A stretch of 64,000 bases of DNA from positions 372,001-436,000 of the forward strand of contig NZ_JACIJD010000001.1 in NCBI RefSeq assembly GCF_014199205.1, in the 5' to 3' direction. The stretch comes from Muricoccus pecuniae (GTDB lineage Bacteria; Pseudomonadota; Alphaproteobacteria; Acetobacterales; Acetobacteraceae). The translations under genes were made by a program, and so were the position numbers. Under the pieces are notes generated by a model, which was given only the letters and a program-made list of their open reading frames with translations, did not search any database and had not been told where the DNA came from. How positions within the stretch are numbered: position 1 is the stretch's first letter; each line of letters starts with the position of its first letter. This document shows, piece after piece, positions 37,289 through 46,404 of the stretch.

Positions 37289-38494
37289 ATGCCCGCCCTC
37301 GCCCAGAGGCTGCAGGAGATCGTCATCTCCGGCTCCACCCGCATGTCCATCCGCGCGCGCGAGCTGCGCGAGGCCGGGCAGGAGGTCATCAGCCTGACGG
37401 TCGGCGAGCCCGACTTCGCCACCCCGCCCGAGGCGATCGAGGCCGCGCATCAGGCGGCGCTGGCGGGCAGGACGAAGTATCCCCCCAATGACGGCTGGCC
37501 CGAGCTGAAGGCTGCCGTGCAGCGCAAGTTCCGCCGCGAGAACGGGCTGGACTACGCCCTCGACGAGATCATCGTCGCCAATGGCGGCAAGCAGGTGATC
37601 CTCGACGCCATCCTCGCCACCGTGGATGCGGGCGACGAGATCGTCATCCCCACGCCCTTCTGGTCGGCCTATGCCGATATCGGCAAGCTGGCCGGCGGCG
37701 TGCCGGTTCTCGTGCCCTGCCCGCAGAACAACGGCTTCAAGCTGCGCCCCGAGGACCTGGAGGCCGCCATCACCCCGCGCACGAAGTGGGTGACGCTGAA
37801 TTTCCCCAACAACCCCTCCGGCGCCGCCCTCACCCGCGCGGAGGTGAAGGCGCTGGCGGATGTGCTGATGCGCCACCCCCATGTCTGGGTGCTCTCGGAC
37901 GAGATGTACGAGCACATCATCTACGAGGACACGGGCGGGCATCACTCCATCGCTGCCGTCGAGCCCGGGCTGCGCGAGCGCACCCTCACCGTGTCGGGCG
38001 CCTCCAAGACCTATGCGATGACGGGCTGGCGCGTCGGCTTCGGCGGCGGGCCGCGCGCGCTGATCAAGGCGATGACCAACATGCAGAGCCAGACAACGAA
38101 CGGCATCGCCACCGTCGCCCAGGCCGCGACCATCGCCGCGCTGGACGGCCCGCAGGACGGGGTGGAGGAGCGGCGGCGCCTCTACCGCGAGCGCCGCGAC
38201 CTCGTCGTCTCCATGCTGAACGAGTGCCCCGGCCTGCAGTGCCACAAGCCCGAGGGCGCCTTCTACGTCTATCCCAGCGTCGCCGGCTGTCTCGGCAAGA
38301 CGACCGCGGGCGGCAAGCGGCTGGAGACCGACGAGGACGTGGCGATGGCGCTGCTGGAGGAGAACCACGTCGCCACCGTCTCCGGCGCTGCCTATTCCAT
38401 GAGCCCCTATATCCGCCTCTCCTACGCGGCGGACACGGAGACGCTGCGCGAGGCCTGCGCCCGCATCCAGGACTTCTGCCGGGGCCTGGCATGA
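37289..38494 (+). CDS. Class I PLP aminotransferase, tandem paralogue
   Basis: A 401-residue paralogue of the preceding enzyme. SLTVGEPDFATPPEA, NFPNNPSGA, the PLP lysine in GASKTYAMTGWRVGF and YIRLSYAA are visible. Differences cluster in the substrate-facing segments (for example DEMYEHIIYED instead of [11 protein letters not shown]), suggesting a changed amino-acid preference. An internal start at MPALAQRL (37289) is used because the upstream frame is non-conserved. The stop overlaps the acetyltransferase gene by ATGA. Confidence 0.9.
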   Translation: MPALAQRLQEIVISGSTRMSIRARELREAGQEVISLTVGEPDFATPPEAIEAAHQAALAGRTKYPPNDGWPELKAAVQRKFRRENGLDYALDEIIVANGGKQVILDAILATVDAGDEIVIPTPFWSAYADIGKLAGGVPVLVPCPQNNGFKLRPEDLEAAITPRTKWVTLNFPNNPSGAALTRAEVKALADVLMRHPHVWVLSDEMYEHIIYEDTGGHHSIAAVEPGLRERTLTVSGASKTYAMTGWRVGFGGGPRALIKAMTNMQSQTTNGIATVAQAATIAALDGPQDGVEERRRLYRERRDLVVSMLNECPGLQCHKPEGAFYVYPSVAGCLGKTTAGGKRLETDEDVAMALLEENHVATVSGAAYSMSPYIRLSYAADTETLREACARIQDFCRGLA

Positions 38495-39492
38495 GCTTCA
38501 CCATCCGCCCCGGCCGTGACGCCGATGCGGATGACTTCATCCGCCTGATCGGCGACGCCTGGGCGGAGTACCCGAACTGCGTGCTGGACGTGGATGCGGA
38601 GGTGCCCGAACTGCGGGCGCTCGCCACGCATTTCGCGAAGAACGGCGGCGCCCTCTGGGCCGCCGAGGCGGAGGATGGCGAGGTAGTCGGCATGGTCGCC
38701 ACCCGCCCGCTGCGCGACGAGGACGAGGCCTGGGAGATCGGCCGGATGTACGTAGCCCGCGCGGCCCGCGGCAGCGGCCTCGCCCACGCGCTGCTGGACG
38801 GCGCCGAGCGCCACGCCGTCGCCCATGGCGCGCGCCGCATGATCCTCTGGACGGACACGCGCTTCGAATCCGCCCACCGCTTCTACGAGAAGCGCGGCTA
38901 TGTCCGGGCGGGCTCCATCCGCATCCTGGACGACATCTCGAAGTCGCTCGAGTTCCGCTACGCCAAGCCCGCGACGGGCGTGGTGGTGGAGGCGCTCGAC
39001 GCCGCCGCCGCCTCGAGCGCGGAGCGCCGGCTGGCCGAGATCATGGTCGCCTGCGTCGCGGCCGGCGCCTCCGTCTCCTACCTGCCTCCGCTCTCGCCCG
39101 AGGTGGCGCGCGCCTTCTGGCGCGGCGTCTCCGCCGATGTTGCGACGGGGCGCGCGGTGCTGCTCGCCGCCTGGTGCGACGGACAGCTCGCCGGCACCGT
39201 GCAGCTCGCCCTCGCGCCCCAGCCCAACGCCGCCCATCGCTCGGAGGTGACGAAGCTGCTGGTGGACCCCGCCTTCCGGCGCCGCGGCATTGGACGCGCG
39301 CTCATGCTGCGCGTGGAGCAGGCCGCGCGCGGCATCGGGCGCCGGCTTCTGGTGCTGGACACCCGCGCCGACGACGATGGAGAACGGCTCTACCGCTCGC
39401 TGGGCTGGCAGGAGGCCGGGACCATCCCCGGCTACGCCATGGAGGCCGGGGGCGGGCTGTCCGACACCGTCCTCTTCTGGAAGCGCCCTTAG
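38491..39492 (+). CDS. Double-domain GNAT N-acetyltransferase
   Basis: A 333-residue protein with two GNAT folds. The first (1-155) has YVARAARGSGLAHALLDGAE and YEKRGYVRAG; the second (165-333) has LVDPAFRRRGIGRALMLRVE, the full acetyl-CoA pyrophosphate loop, and YRSLGWQEAG. The first domain's loop (RGSGLA) is also intact. The second half resembles the tabtoxin-resistance/WD-type GNATs. Translationally coupled to the aminotransferase; acceptor amine unknown. Confidence 0.82.
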   Translation: MSFTIRPGRDADADDFIRLIGDAWAEYPNCVLDVDAEVPELRALATHFAKNGGALWAAEAEDGEVVGMVATRPLRDEDEAWEIGRMYVARAARGSGLAHALLDGAERHAVAHGARRMILWTDTRFESAHRFYEKRGYVRAGSIRILDDISKSLEFRYAKPATGVVVEALDAAAASSAERRLAEIMVACVAAGASVSYLPPLSPEVARAFWRGVSADVATGRAVLLAAWCDGQLAGTVQLALAPQPNAAHRSEVTKLLVDPAFRRRGIGRALMLRVEQAARGIGRRLLVLDTRADDDGERLYRSLGWQEAGTIPGYAMEAGGGLSDTVLFWKRP

Positions 39493-39701
39493 GCTACGCG
39501 GGACGCCGTCGCTGCGGCGTGGCCGATCGGCCTGTAGGACAAAGCCAGCACTCCCGTCGGGATGGAAGAAGCCGCGGGTGAATGCCGGCGGCCGCTTCTG
39601 GCTCCCCTTGCCCCAGACTGCCGCTTCGACACCAACGATTGCATCCAGCAGAGCAGCTCGTCGCTGGCACGAGGCTCGTTCCTCGCTTCTTCCGCCTGAC
39701 C

Positions 39702-40628
39702 CTACCGGCCCCACCGGAGCACGAGCGGATCGGTCCGGCGCGCCACCTCGATCAGCCCCGCGCGCGTCGCGGGGTGCAGCGGCTGGAGCGGGGCGCGGGG
39801 TGCGTCGCAAGCGATCACCCCGCCTTCCTTCATCAGCGCCTTGGCCGCGAGAAGGCCGCATTGCCGGTTCTCGTAGTTGATGAGGGGAAGCCAGCGCTGG
39901 TAGGCCTCCGCCGCCTCCTCACGCCGCCCCTCGCGATAGGCATCGACGATCTGCCGGATGCCGTCGGGGAACCCGCCGCCGGTCATGGCGCCCGTGGCGC
40001 CCGCGTCGAGATCGGCCATGAGGGTGATCGCCTCCTCCCCGTCCCAGGGACCTTCCACCGCCTCGCCCCCGAGCGCGATCAGCTCGCGCAGCTTGGCTGC
40101 GGCGAAGGGAACCTCGATTTTGAAGTAGGAGACCTGCTCGATCTCGCGCGCCATGCGGGCGAGGAAGGTGGCCGACAGGGCCGTGCCGCTGACGGGCGCG
40201 TCCTGAATCATGATCGGGATACCAATTGCATCCGACACGCCGCGGAAGAAATCGAGGATCCCGATCTCGGGCACGCGAATGGTGGCGCCGTGATAGGGCG
40301 GCATCACCATCACCATCGCCGCGCCCGCCGCCTGTGCCTGGCGGGACCGCTCGGCGCAGATCCGGGTGGAGAAATGCGTGGTGGTCACGATCACCGGCAC
40401 GCGCCCGGCGACGTGGTCCAGGATCTCCGCCGTCAGCACCTCGCGCTCGCGGTCCGAGAGCACGAACTGCTCGGAGAAGTTGGCGAGGATGCAGAGCCCA
40501 TCGGACCCCGCATCGATCATGAAGTCCACGCAGCGCTTCTGCCCCGCGAGGTCGAGCGCGCCGCCCTCGTCGAAGATGGTGGGCACGACGGGGAAGACGC
40601 CCTGGTAGCGGGGACGGGACGAGGTCAT
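39702..40628 (-). CDS. Dihydrodipicolinate synthase family (Schiff-base aldolase/dehydratase)
   Basis: A 308-residue TIM-barrel protein of the DHDPS/N-acetylneuraminate lyase family. PTIFDEGGALDL, then YFKIEVPFAAAKL carrying the Schiff-base lysine, are visible; the usual YN tyrosine region is replaced around IQDAPVSGTALS. Family members in sugar-acid operons act on 2-keto-3-deoxy acids made by the dehydratase encoded next to it. The ATG at 40628 has AGAGTTG upstream. It is the last gene of the operon starting at 47439. Confidence 0.85.
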   Translation of the reverse strand: MTSSRPRYQGVFPVVPTIFDEGGALDLAGQKRCVDFMIDAGSDGLCILANFSEQFVLSDREREVLTAEILDHVAGRVPVIVTTTHFSTRICAERSRQAQAAGAAMVMVMPPYHGATIRVPEIGILDFFRGVSDAIGIPIMIQDAPVSGTALSATFLARMAREIEQVSYFKIEVPFAAAKLRELIALGGEAVEGPWDGEEAITLMADLDAGATGAMTGGGFPDGIRQIVDAYREGRREEAAEAYQRWLPLINYENRQCGLLAAKALMKEGGVIACDAPRAPLQPLHPATRAGLIEVARRTDPLVLRWGR

Positions 40629-40657
40629 CGCAACTCTCCGGATCTGCCGAGGGCGGG

Positions 40658-42409
40658 TCAGTGGTTGTCGCGCGCGACCGGGGCGCCGCTGTTGCCGACG
40701 AGGAAGTCGAGGTCCACGCCCTTGTCGGCCTGCAGCACGTGCTGGACATACATGCGGGTGTAGCCGCGCTCGGCGAGCGGGGTAGGGGGCGGCACCCAGG
40801 CGGCGCGGCGGGCGGCGAGCTCCGCTTCGTCCACATGCAGGTGCAGGCTGCGCGCGGGCACGTCGAGGGTGATGGTGTCGCCGTTCTGCACGAGCGCCAG
40901 ATTGCCGCCCGCCATCGCCTCCGGCGCGACGTGGAGCACCACGGTGCCATAGGCCGTGCCGGACATGCGGGCGTCGGAGATGCGGATCATGTCGCGCACG
41001 CCCTGGCGCAGCAGCTTCGGCGGCAGGGGCATGTTCCCAACCTCCGCCATGCCGGGATAGCCCTTCGGGCCGCAATATTTCAGCACCATGACGCAGCTCT
41101 CGTCGATGTCGAGATCCTCGTCGTTGATGCGCTCGTGCAGGTCCTCGATGCTCTCGAACACCACGGCGCGGCCGGTGTGCTGCAGCAGATGCGGCGATGC
41201 GGCGGAGGGCTTGATGACGGCGCCATCGGGGCAGAGATTGCCGCGCAGGATGGCGATGCCGGCCTGGGCCTTGAAGGGCGCGTCGTAGGAGTGGATGACG
41301 TCGCGGTTCCAGCACTGGGCATCCGCCACGTTCTCGGCGAGCGTACGGCCATTGGCGGTGATCGCGTCGCCGTGGAGGAGGCTGCGCTCGACGAGGTCCC
41401 GCAGCACCACGGGCAGGCCGCCGGCGTAGTAAAAATCCTCCATCAGGTGCTCGCCGGAGGGCCGGAGGTTCACGAGGCAGTTCACTTCGCTCGCCAGCCG
41501 GTCGAAATCCTCCAGCTCCAGCGTCACGCCGAGGCGGCCGGCGATGGCCAGCAGGTGCACCACGGCGTTGGTGGAGCCGCCGATGGCGGCCAGAGTCCGG
41601 ATCGCGTTCTCGAAGGCCTGGCGCGTCAGGATCTTCGAGAGGCGCATGTCCTCCCGCACCATCTCGACGATCCGCCGCCCGGCGAGGCGCGCCAGCTCGT
41701 TGCGCCGCGCATCGGGCGCCGGGATGGCGGCGTTGCCGGGCAGGCCGACGCCGAGCGCCTCGACCATCGAGGCCATGGTGGAGGCCGTGCCCATGGTCAT
41801 GCAGGAGCCGGCGGAGCGCGACATCGCGCCCTCGGCCTCGTGGAACTCGCGCAGCGTGATCTCGCCGGCGCGGAGCTGCTCGCTCATGGAGATGGTGTTG
41901 GTGCCCGAGCCGATCTTCTGCCCGCGGTAGTGGCCGCTGAGCATCGGGCCGCCCGAGACGCCGATGGTCGGCAGGTCCACGCTGGCCGCGCCCATCAGCA
42001 GGGAGGGCGTGGTCTTGTCGCAGCCCATCAGCAGCACGACGCCGTCGAGCGGGTTGGCGCGCAGCGCCTCCTCCACGTCCATGGAGGCGAGATTGCGGTA
42101 GAGCATGGCCGTCGGGCGCATCTGCGTCTCGCCCAGGCTCAGCACAGGGAATTCCAGCGGATAGCCGCCGGCCTCCAGGATGCCGTAGCGCACGTGCTCG
42201 GCGATGGTGCGGAAATGCCCGTTGCAGGGCGTCAGCTCGGACCAGGTGTTGCAGATGCCCACCACCGGGCGCCCGTCGAACTGGTCGTTGGGCAGGCCGC
42301 GGTTGCGCAGCCAGGAGCGGTAGTAGAAGCCCATCTTGTCCTGGCGCGCGAACCAAGCGCGGGAGCGCAGCTCACCAGGTTTCCTGTAGTCGTTCGGGTC
42401 GTCGGTCAC
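40658..42409 (-). CDS. IlvD/Edd family sugar-acid dehydratase (L-arabinonate dehydratase-like)
   Basis: A 583-residue iron-sulfur dehydratase. Cluster cysteines are seen in GICNTWSELTPCN (about 52), LLMGCDKTTPS (about 121) and SAGSCMTMGTAST (about 194); GGSTNAVVHLLAIAGR and SDARMSGTAYG are family signatures. The enzyme dehydrates aldonic acids to 2-keto-3-deoxy acids; L-arabinonate, D-xylonate or a related acid fits best. The start is a GTG overlapping the dehydrogenase stop (GTGA). Confidence 0.9.
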   Translation of the reverse strand: MTDDPNDYRKPGELRSRAWFARQDKMGFYYRSWLRNRGLPNDQFDGRPVVGICNTWSELTPCNGHFRTIAEHVRYGILEAGGYPLEFPVLSLGETQMRPTAMLYRNLASMDVEEALRANPLDGVVLLMGCDKTTPSLLMGAASVDLPTIGVSGGPMLSGHYRGQKIGSGTNTISMSEQLRAGEITLREFHEAEGAMSRSAGSCMTMGTASTMASMVEALGVGLPGNAAIPAPDARRNELARLAGRRIVEMVREDMRLSKILTRQAFENAIRTLAAIGGSTNAVVHLLAIAGRLGVTLELEDFDRLASEVNCLVNLRPSGEHLMEDFYYAGGLPVVLRDLVERSLLHGDAITANGRTLAENVADAQCWNRDVIHSYDAPFKAQAGIAILRGNLCPDGAVIKPSAASPHLLQHTGRAVVFESIEDLHERINDEDLDIDESCVMVLKYCGPKGYPGMAEVGNMPLPPKLLRQGVRDMIRISDARMSGTAYGTVVLHVAPEAMAGGNLALVQNGDTITLDVPARSLHLHVDEAELAARRAAWVPPPTPLAERGYTRMYVQHVLQADKGVDLDFLVGNSGAPVARDNH

Positions 42410-43290
42410 GGGGTGGTTTCCTCAAGCCGGGCGGGATTGCGCCGCTCCAGCTCCAACAGCAGTGCGGAGTGGTCCGGGTCGCCCTCGGCCGCGATCAGGT
42501 CGCGGAAGAGGCCGGCGGTGATGGCAGTATAGGGCGTCTCGCCGAGTCCGAGGCGCGAGGCCGCGTCCAGCGTGTTGTCGAGGTCCTTCAGATGCGTCAC
42601 GCAGCGGCCGCGCGTGGCGAAGTCGCGCTCGATCATGCGCTGGGCGTGCAGGTCGAGGATGCGGCTCTCGGCGAAGCCGCCGCGCAGGGCCTCGCGCAGC
42701 CGCGCGGGATCGGCGCCGCCGCGCGCCGCGATCAGGAACGCCTCCGCCACCGCGCCGATGGTCGCGCCGACGATCACCTGGTTCGCCAGCTTGGCGAGCT
42801 GACCGGCCCCGCTGGGCCCGACCAGCACGGGCCGGCCCAGGGCGCGCAGCGCGGGTTCGGCGCGGGCGAAGACCTCGGCCTCGCCGCCTGCCATAATGGC
42901 CAGCGTGCCGTCGGTCGCGGCGGTGGTGCCGCCCGAGACGGGCGCGTCCAGGTGGTGCACGCCGCGGGCGGCAAGGCGGCGCGCGTGGTCCTGCGCCTCG
43001 GCCGGGCGGATGGAGGACATGTCGGCGACGATGGATCCCGCCGGGATGGCGGCGTCCACGCCCCCGAAGAGCACGGCCTCCACGATCGGGCCGTTCTCCA
43101 GCATCGTGATCACCAGTTCGGCGCCGGCGGCTGCCTCGGCCGCGGAGGGCGCGGCGGCCGCGCCGGCCTGGACGAGGGGCGCCGCCTTGCCGGGACTGCG
43201 GTTCCAGACCGTCAGGGCATGCCCGGCGGCGAGGAGGTTGCGCGCCATGGGCGCCCCCATCAGGCCCAGGCCGAGGAAGGCGATCCTCAT
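42406..43290 (-). CDS. 3-hydroxyisobutyrate dehydrogenase-family oxidoreductase
   Basis: A 294-residue beta-hydroxyacid dehydrogenase. It has the N-terminal MRIAFLGLGLMGAPMARNL with a GxGxxG motif, the substrate loop DAPVSGGTTAATDGTLAIM, and GAGQLAKLANQ carrying the catalytic lysine. In sugar-acid operons such enzymes oxidise threonate, erythronate or tartronate semialdehyde derivatives. The ATG overlaps the tctA stop and the stop overlaps the dehydratase start, so all three are coupled. Confidence 0.88.
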   Translation of the reverse strand: MRIAFLGLGLMGAPMARNLLAAGHALTVWNRSPGKAAPLVQAGAAAAPSAAEAAAGAELVITMLENGPIVEAVLFGGVDAAIPAGSIVADMSSIRPAEAQDHARRLAARGVHHLDAPVSGGTTAATDGTLAIMAGGEAEVFARAEPALRALGRPVLVGPSGAGQLAKLANQVIVGATIGAVAEAFLIAARGGADPARLREALRGGFAESRILDLHAQRMIERDFATRGRCVTHLKDLDNTLDAASRLGLGETPYTAITAGLFRDLIAAEGDPDHSALLLELERRNPARLEETTP

Positions 43291-44819
43291 GCGCGGTTCT
43301 CCGCCTGGGCGAGCTTCATGGCCCGGCTGGTCCGATGCCGGCCGAGAAGCGCGGCCATCACGGGCCAGAGAAGGAAGAGGACGGCCAGCGTGGAGAGCGT
43401 GCCGACCAGCGGGTTGGACCAGAGCACGCCCAGTGAGCCGTTGGAGAGGAGCATCGACTGGCGGAAGGCATCTTCCGCCTTGTCGCCGATTACCATGGCG
43501 AGGACGAGCGGGGCCAGCGGGTAGTCCAGCTTCTTCATCAGGAAGCCCGCGGCCCCGAAAACGAGGGCCAGCCAGAGGTCGAACGGCGCGCCCGCGACGG
43601 TGTAGGCGCCGACGAGGCAGACGGTGACGATGATCGGCCCGATGACGGAGAAGGAGACGGAGAGCATGGCCGCGAAGAGCGGCACGGTGGCGAGGGCCAG
43701 GACCACGCCGATCACGTTGCCCAGATACATCGAGGCGATCATGCCCCAGACGAAGTCGCGCTGCTCGGTGAAGAGCATCGGCCCCGGATTCAGCCCCCAG
43801 ATCATCAGCCCGCCCAGCATGACCGCCGAGGTCGCCGAGCCCGGGATGCCGAGGGCGAGCATGGGCAGCATGGCGGAGGTGCCGGCGGAGTGGTCTGCCG
43901 TCTCGGGCGCGATCACGCCCTCCGGCTCGCCCTGGCCGAAGCGGGCGCCGTTGCGCGACATTCGCCGCGCCAGGCCGTAGGACATGAAGGAGGCGGCGGT
44001 GGGGCCGCCCGGCGTGATGCCCATCCACACCCCCACCGCGCTGCCGCGCAGCACCGCGACCCAGTAGCGCGGCAGGCTGACAAGGGCCCGCAGCATGGCG
44101 CGGGGATCGAGGCGGCCGTTCGCCCCCTTGAACTCCGGCCCTTCCTCGATCGTCAGCAGCAACTCGCCCAGGCCGAAGAGGCCGATCACGACGACGAGGA
44201 AGGAGATGCCGCGGATCAGCTCGGGGATGTCGAAGGTCAGGCGCATGGAGCCGGAGACGGTGTCCATCCCCATCATGCCGAAGCCGAAGCCCAGGCCGAG
44301 CGAGACAATCGTCTTTAGCGGCGCGCCGCCGCCGAAGGCGATGAATGAGGCGAAGGCGAGGAAGTAGACCGCGAAATACTCCGGCGGCCCGAAGCGCAGC
44401 GCGAAGGAGGCGACCGCGCTGGAGAGCAGGGTGATGACGACGATGCCGACCATCGCGCCGATGCCGGCGGACAGGAAGGCGAGGGTCAGCGCCTCGCTCG
44501 CGCGCCCCTGCCGCGCCATGGGGTAGCCGTCGAAGGTGGTGGCGACGGAGGACGGCTCGCCCGGGATGTTGAAGAGAATGGAGGTGGTGGACCCGCCGAA
44601 CAGCGCCCCCCAGTAGAGGCTGGTGAGCAGGATGATGGCCGAGACGGGGTCCATGGTGAAGGTGAGCGGCAGCAGCAGCGTGACGCCGTTCGGCGCCCCG
44701 AGCCCGGGCAGCACGCCGACGAGGACGCCGAGCAGCACCCCCGCCATCATGAGCATCAGGTGGTGGGCGGTGAGCGCGACGGAGAAGCCGTGCATCAGCG
44801 CGTCGAGATTGGACAGCAT
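43287..44819 (-). CDS. tctA: Tripartite tricarboxylate transporter, large permease TctA
   Basis: A 510-residue inner-membrane protein with about twelve hydrophobic segments. Both family loops are present: GVLPGLGAPNGVTLLLP and the second GITPGGPTAASFMSYG, plus LPMLALGIPGSATSAVMLGG. It forms the translocation channel for an organic acid with TctB and the TctC protein encoded just upstream. Confidence 0.92.
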   Translation of the reverse strand: MLSNLDALMHGFSVALTAHHLMLMMAGVLLGVLVGVLPGLGAPNGVTLLLPLTFTMDPVSAIILLTSLYWGALFGGSTTSILFNIPGEPSSVATTFDGYPMARQGRASEALTLAFLSAGIGAMVGIVVITLLSSAVASFALRFGPPEYFAVYFLAFASFIAFGGGAPLKTIVSLGLGFGFGMMGMDTVSGSMRLTFDIPELIRGISFLVVVIGLFGLGELLLTIEEGPEFKGANGRLDPRAMLRALVSLPRYWVAVLRGSAVGVWMGITPGGPTAASFMSYGLARRMSRNGARFGQGEPEGVIAPETADHSAGTSAMLPMLALGIPGSATSAVMLGGLMIWGLNPGPMLFTEQRDFVWGMIASMYLGNVIGVVLALATVPLFAAMLSVSFSVIGPIIVTVCLVGAYTVAGAPFDLWLALVFGAAGFLMKKLDYPLAPLVLAMVIGDKAEDAFRQSMLLSNGSLGVLWSNPLVGTLSTLAVLFLLWPVMAALLGRHRTSRAMKLAQAENRA

Positions 44820-44831
44820 GTCGCGCCCCCC

Positions 44832-45314
44832 TCAGCCCAGGCCCAGCATCACTTCGAGCGGCCCCTTCAGGAGCGGCACGGCGAACCATTTCTCGAACAC
44901 GACGAAGGTGATGGCGGTGACGCCGAGCGCGACGCCGAGGGCCGTGCCCCAAGGCCGCTTCCCGGTGAAGCGGATGGTGCCCAGCAGGTAGAGCGCCATG
45001 GCGAGGTAGAGACCGAGCCACTGCGCCACCAGCACCATGCCGAGGACGGGAAGGGCGAAGCGCAGCACGCGCCCGCCGCCCTCCGCCTCCACTACCACGG
45101 CCTGCGACAGGGCCGCGCGGTTGCGCCAGGCCTGGAAGGCGACGAGGGCCGCGGCCGCCATGAGGATGAGGGAGACGCGGTAGGGGAAGAAGCCGGCCTG
45201 GGGACCATCGGCGGCCCAGCCCGTCTCGAGTTCCACCGTGCCGCGCAAGCCGATGGCGCCGACGAGGAAGACGAGCCCGGCGAAGCCGTACTCCAGTTGC
45301 AGTCGGTTCAGCAT
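44832..45314 (-). CDS. tctB: Tripartite tricarboxylate transporter, small permease TctB
   Basis: A 160-residue membrane protein with four hydrophobic segments (such as YGFAGLVFLVGAIGL and ALGVALGVTAITFVVFEKWF) and the FFPYRVSLILMAAAALVAF region typical of TctB. It lies 12 bp before tctA. Confidence 0.87.
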   Translation of the reverse strand: MLNRLQLEYGFAGLVFLVGAIGLRGTVELETGWAADGPQAGFFPYRVSLILMAAAALVAFQAWRNRAALSQAVVVEAEGGGRVLRFALPVLGMVLVAQWLGLYLAMALYLLGTIRFTGKRPWGTALGVALGVTAITFVVFEKWFAVPLLKGPLEVMLGLG

Positions 45315-45335
45315 GGCCCGGCCCTCCCGCCCGCG

Positions 45336-46343
45336 TCAGTTCACCAGCCAGCCTTCGGGGGCGTAGATCTCCCGCGCCGCGCGCTCCTCGCGCTCGGCCA
45401 TGGCGCGCATCTCGGCCGGGGACATGAGGGCGGCGCTCTGGCTCGTGCGCTGCAGGTAGTCCTTCCATTCCGGGGTCTCGGCCACACGCCGCATCACCTC
45501 GGCCCAGTAGGCCTGGGCCGCGGGCGGCACGCCCGGCGGCAAGAAGATGGTACGGGGCATGCGGTACTCCTCGATCGGCACGCCCTGGCTCGCGCAGGTC
45601 GGGATGTCGGACCAGGCCTGGGCCTCGGTCACGCGCGGGCCCTGGGGCAGCGGATCGGGGCGGAAGACGCAGAGGGGGCGGACCTGGCCGCCGCGCCAGC
45701 CACCGATGCTCTCGGCGGGGTTGTTGGTGTTGGCGTCGATGTGGCCGCCCGCGAGCTGCACCCCCGCCTCGCCGCCGCTGCGGAAGGGGATGTAGTTGAA
45801 GCGCACGCCGGTGGCGCGCTGCACCAGCAGCGTCAGCACCTGGTCCGTGTCCTTGGTCTGGCTGCCGCCCATGCGGATGGCGCCCGGACGCTCCCGCGCG
45901 GCGGCGACGAGGTCGGCCGCGCTGCGATAGGGGGAGTCCTCCTTCACCCACAGCATGAACTCGTCATAGGCCATGACGGTCACGGGGGTGAGATCCTGCG
46001 CCTTCCAGGCCACCCGCGCCACCAGCGGCAGCAGCCACTCGTTGTTCGTGCCGAAGATCACCTTGTGCGGGTCGCCCTGGGCGCCGCGGCCGTAGACGAA
46101 GCCCTCGGCCCCCGATCCTGCGCCCTTGTTGCTGACGACGATGGAGGTGGGAACAAGGTTGTGGCGGGTGATCGCCGCCTGCACCGCGCGGGCGAAGAGG
46201 TCCGTGCCGCCGCCGGCCCCGGCGGTGACGATGAACTCCACCGGCCGCGTGGGCTGCCAGGATGCCTGGGCGGCGGCGGGCGGCGCGGCGCCCAGGATCG
46301 TGCAGAGGGCGGCGCCCAGCGCGGCCCTTCGGAACAGCTTCAT
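45336..46343 (-). CDS. tctC: Tripartite tricarboxylate transporter, periplasmic binding protein (Bug/TctC)
   Basis: A 335-residue substrate-binding protein. A Sec signal (MKLFRRAALGAALCTILGA) is followed by the Bug opening WQPTRPVEFIVTAGAGGGTD. YIPFRSGGEAGVQLAGGHID is the conserved second ligand loop. A strong AGGAGGAG site precedes the ATG. The ligand is likely the hydroxy-acid degraded by the operon's enzymes. Confidence 0.9.
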   Translation of the reverse strand: MKLFRRAALGAALCTILGAAPPAAAQASWQPTRPVEFIVTAGAGGGTDLFARAVQAAITRHNLVPTSIVVSNKGAGSGAEGFVYGRGAQGDPHKVIFGTNNEWLLPLVARVAWKAQDLTPVTVMAYDEFMLWVKEDSPYRSAADLVAAARERPGAIRMGGSQTKDTDQVLTLLVQRATGVRFNYIPFRSGGEAGVQLAGGHIDANTNNPAESIGGWRGGQVRPLCVFRPDPLPQGPRVTEAQAWSDIPTCASQGVPIEEYRMPRTIFLPPGVPPAAQAYWAEVMRRVAETPEWKDYLQRTSQSAALMSPAEMRAMAEREERAAREIYAPEGWLVN

Positions 46344-46404
46344 GAACTCTCCTCCTGTCTCGGTGACCGCGTGCCCGTTCCGGGTCTGCGCGGGTGGGTC
46401 GTCC

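Noticed and set aside
39493-39701. Possible gene or transposase remnant between the convergent GNAT and DHDPS-like genes
   Set aside because: Six-frame reading gave only GC-driven open frames and no motif I could tie to any family.
39702-42356. A single 884-codon open frame over the DHDPS-like and dehydratase genes
   Set aside because: The upstream part is a shadow of the dehydratase gene in the wrong frame; family similarity begins at the ATG at 40628.
42406-45951. A single 1181-codon open frame spanning the dehydrogenase, tctA, tctB and part of tctC
   Set aside because: Only the last 294 codons match a family (HIBADH); the rest is antiphase translation of the tct genes at very high GC.
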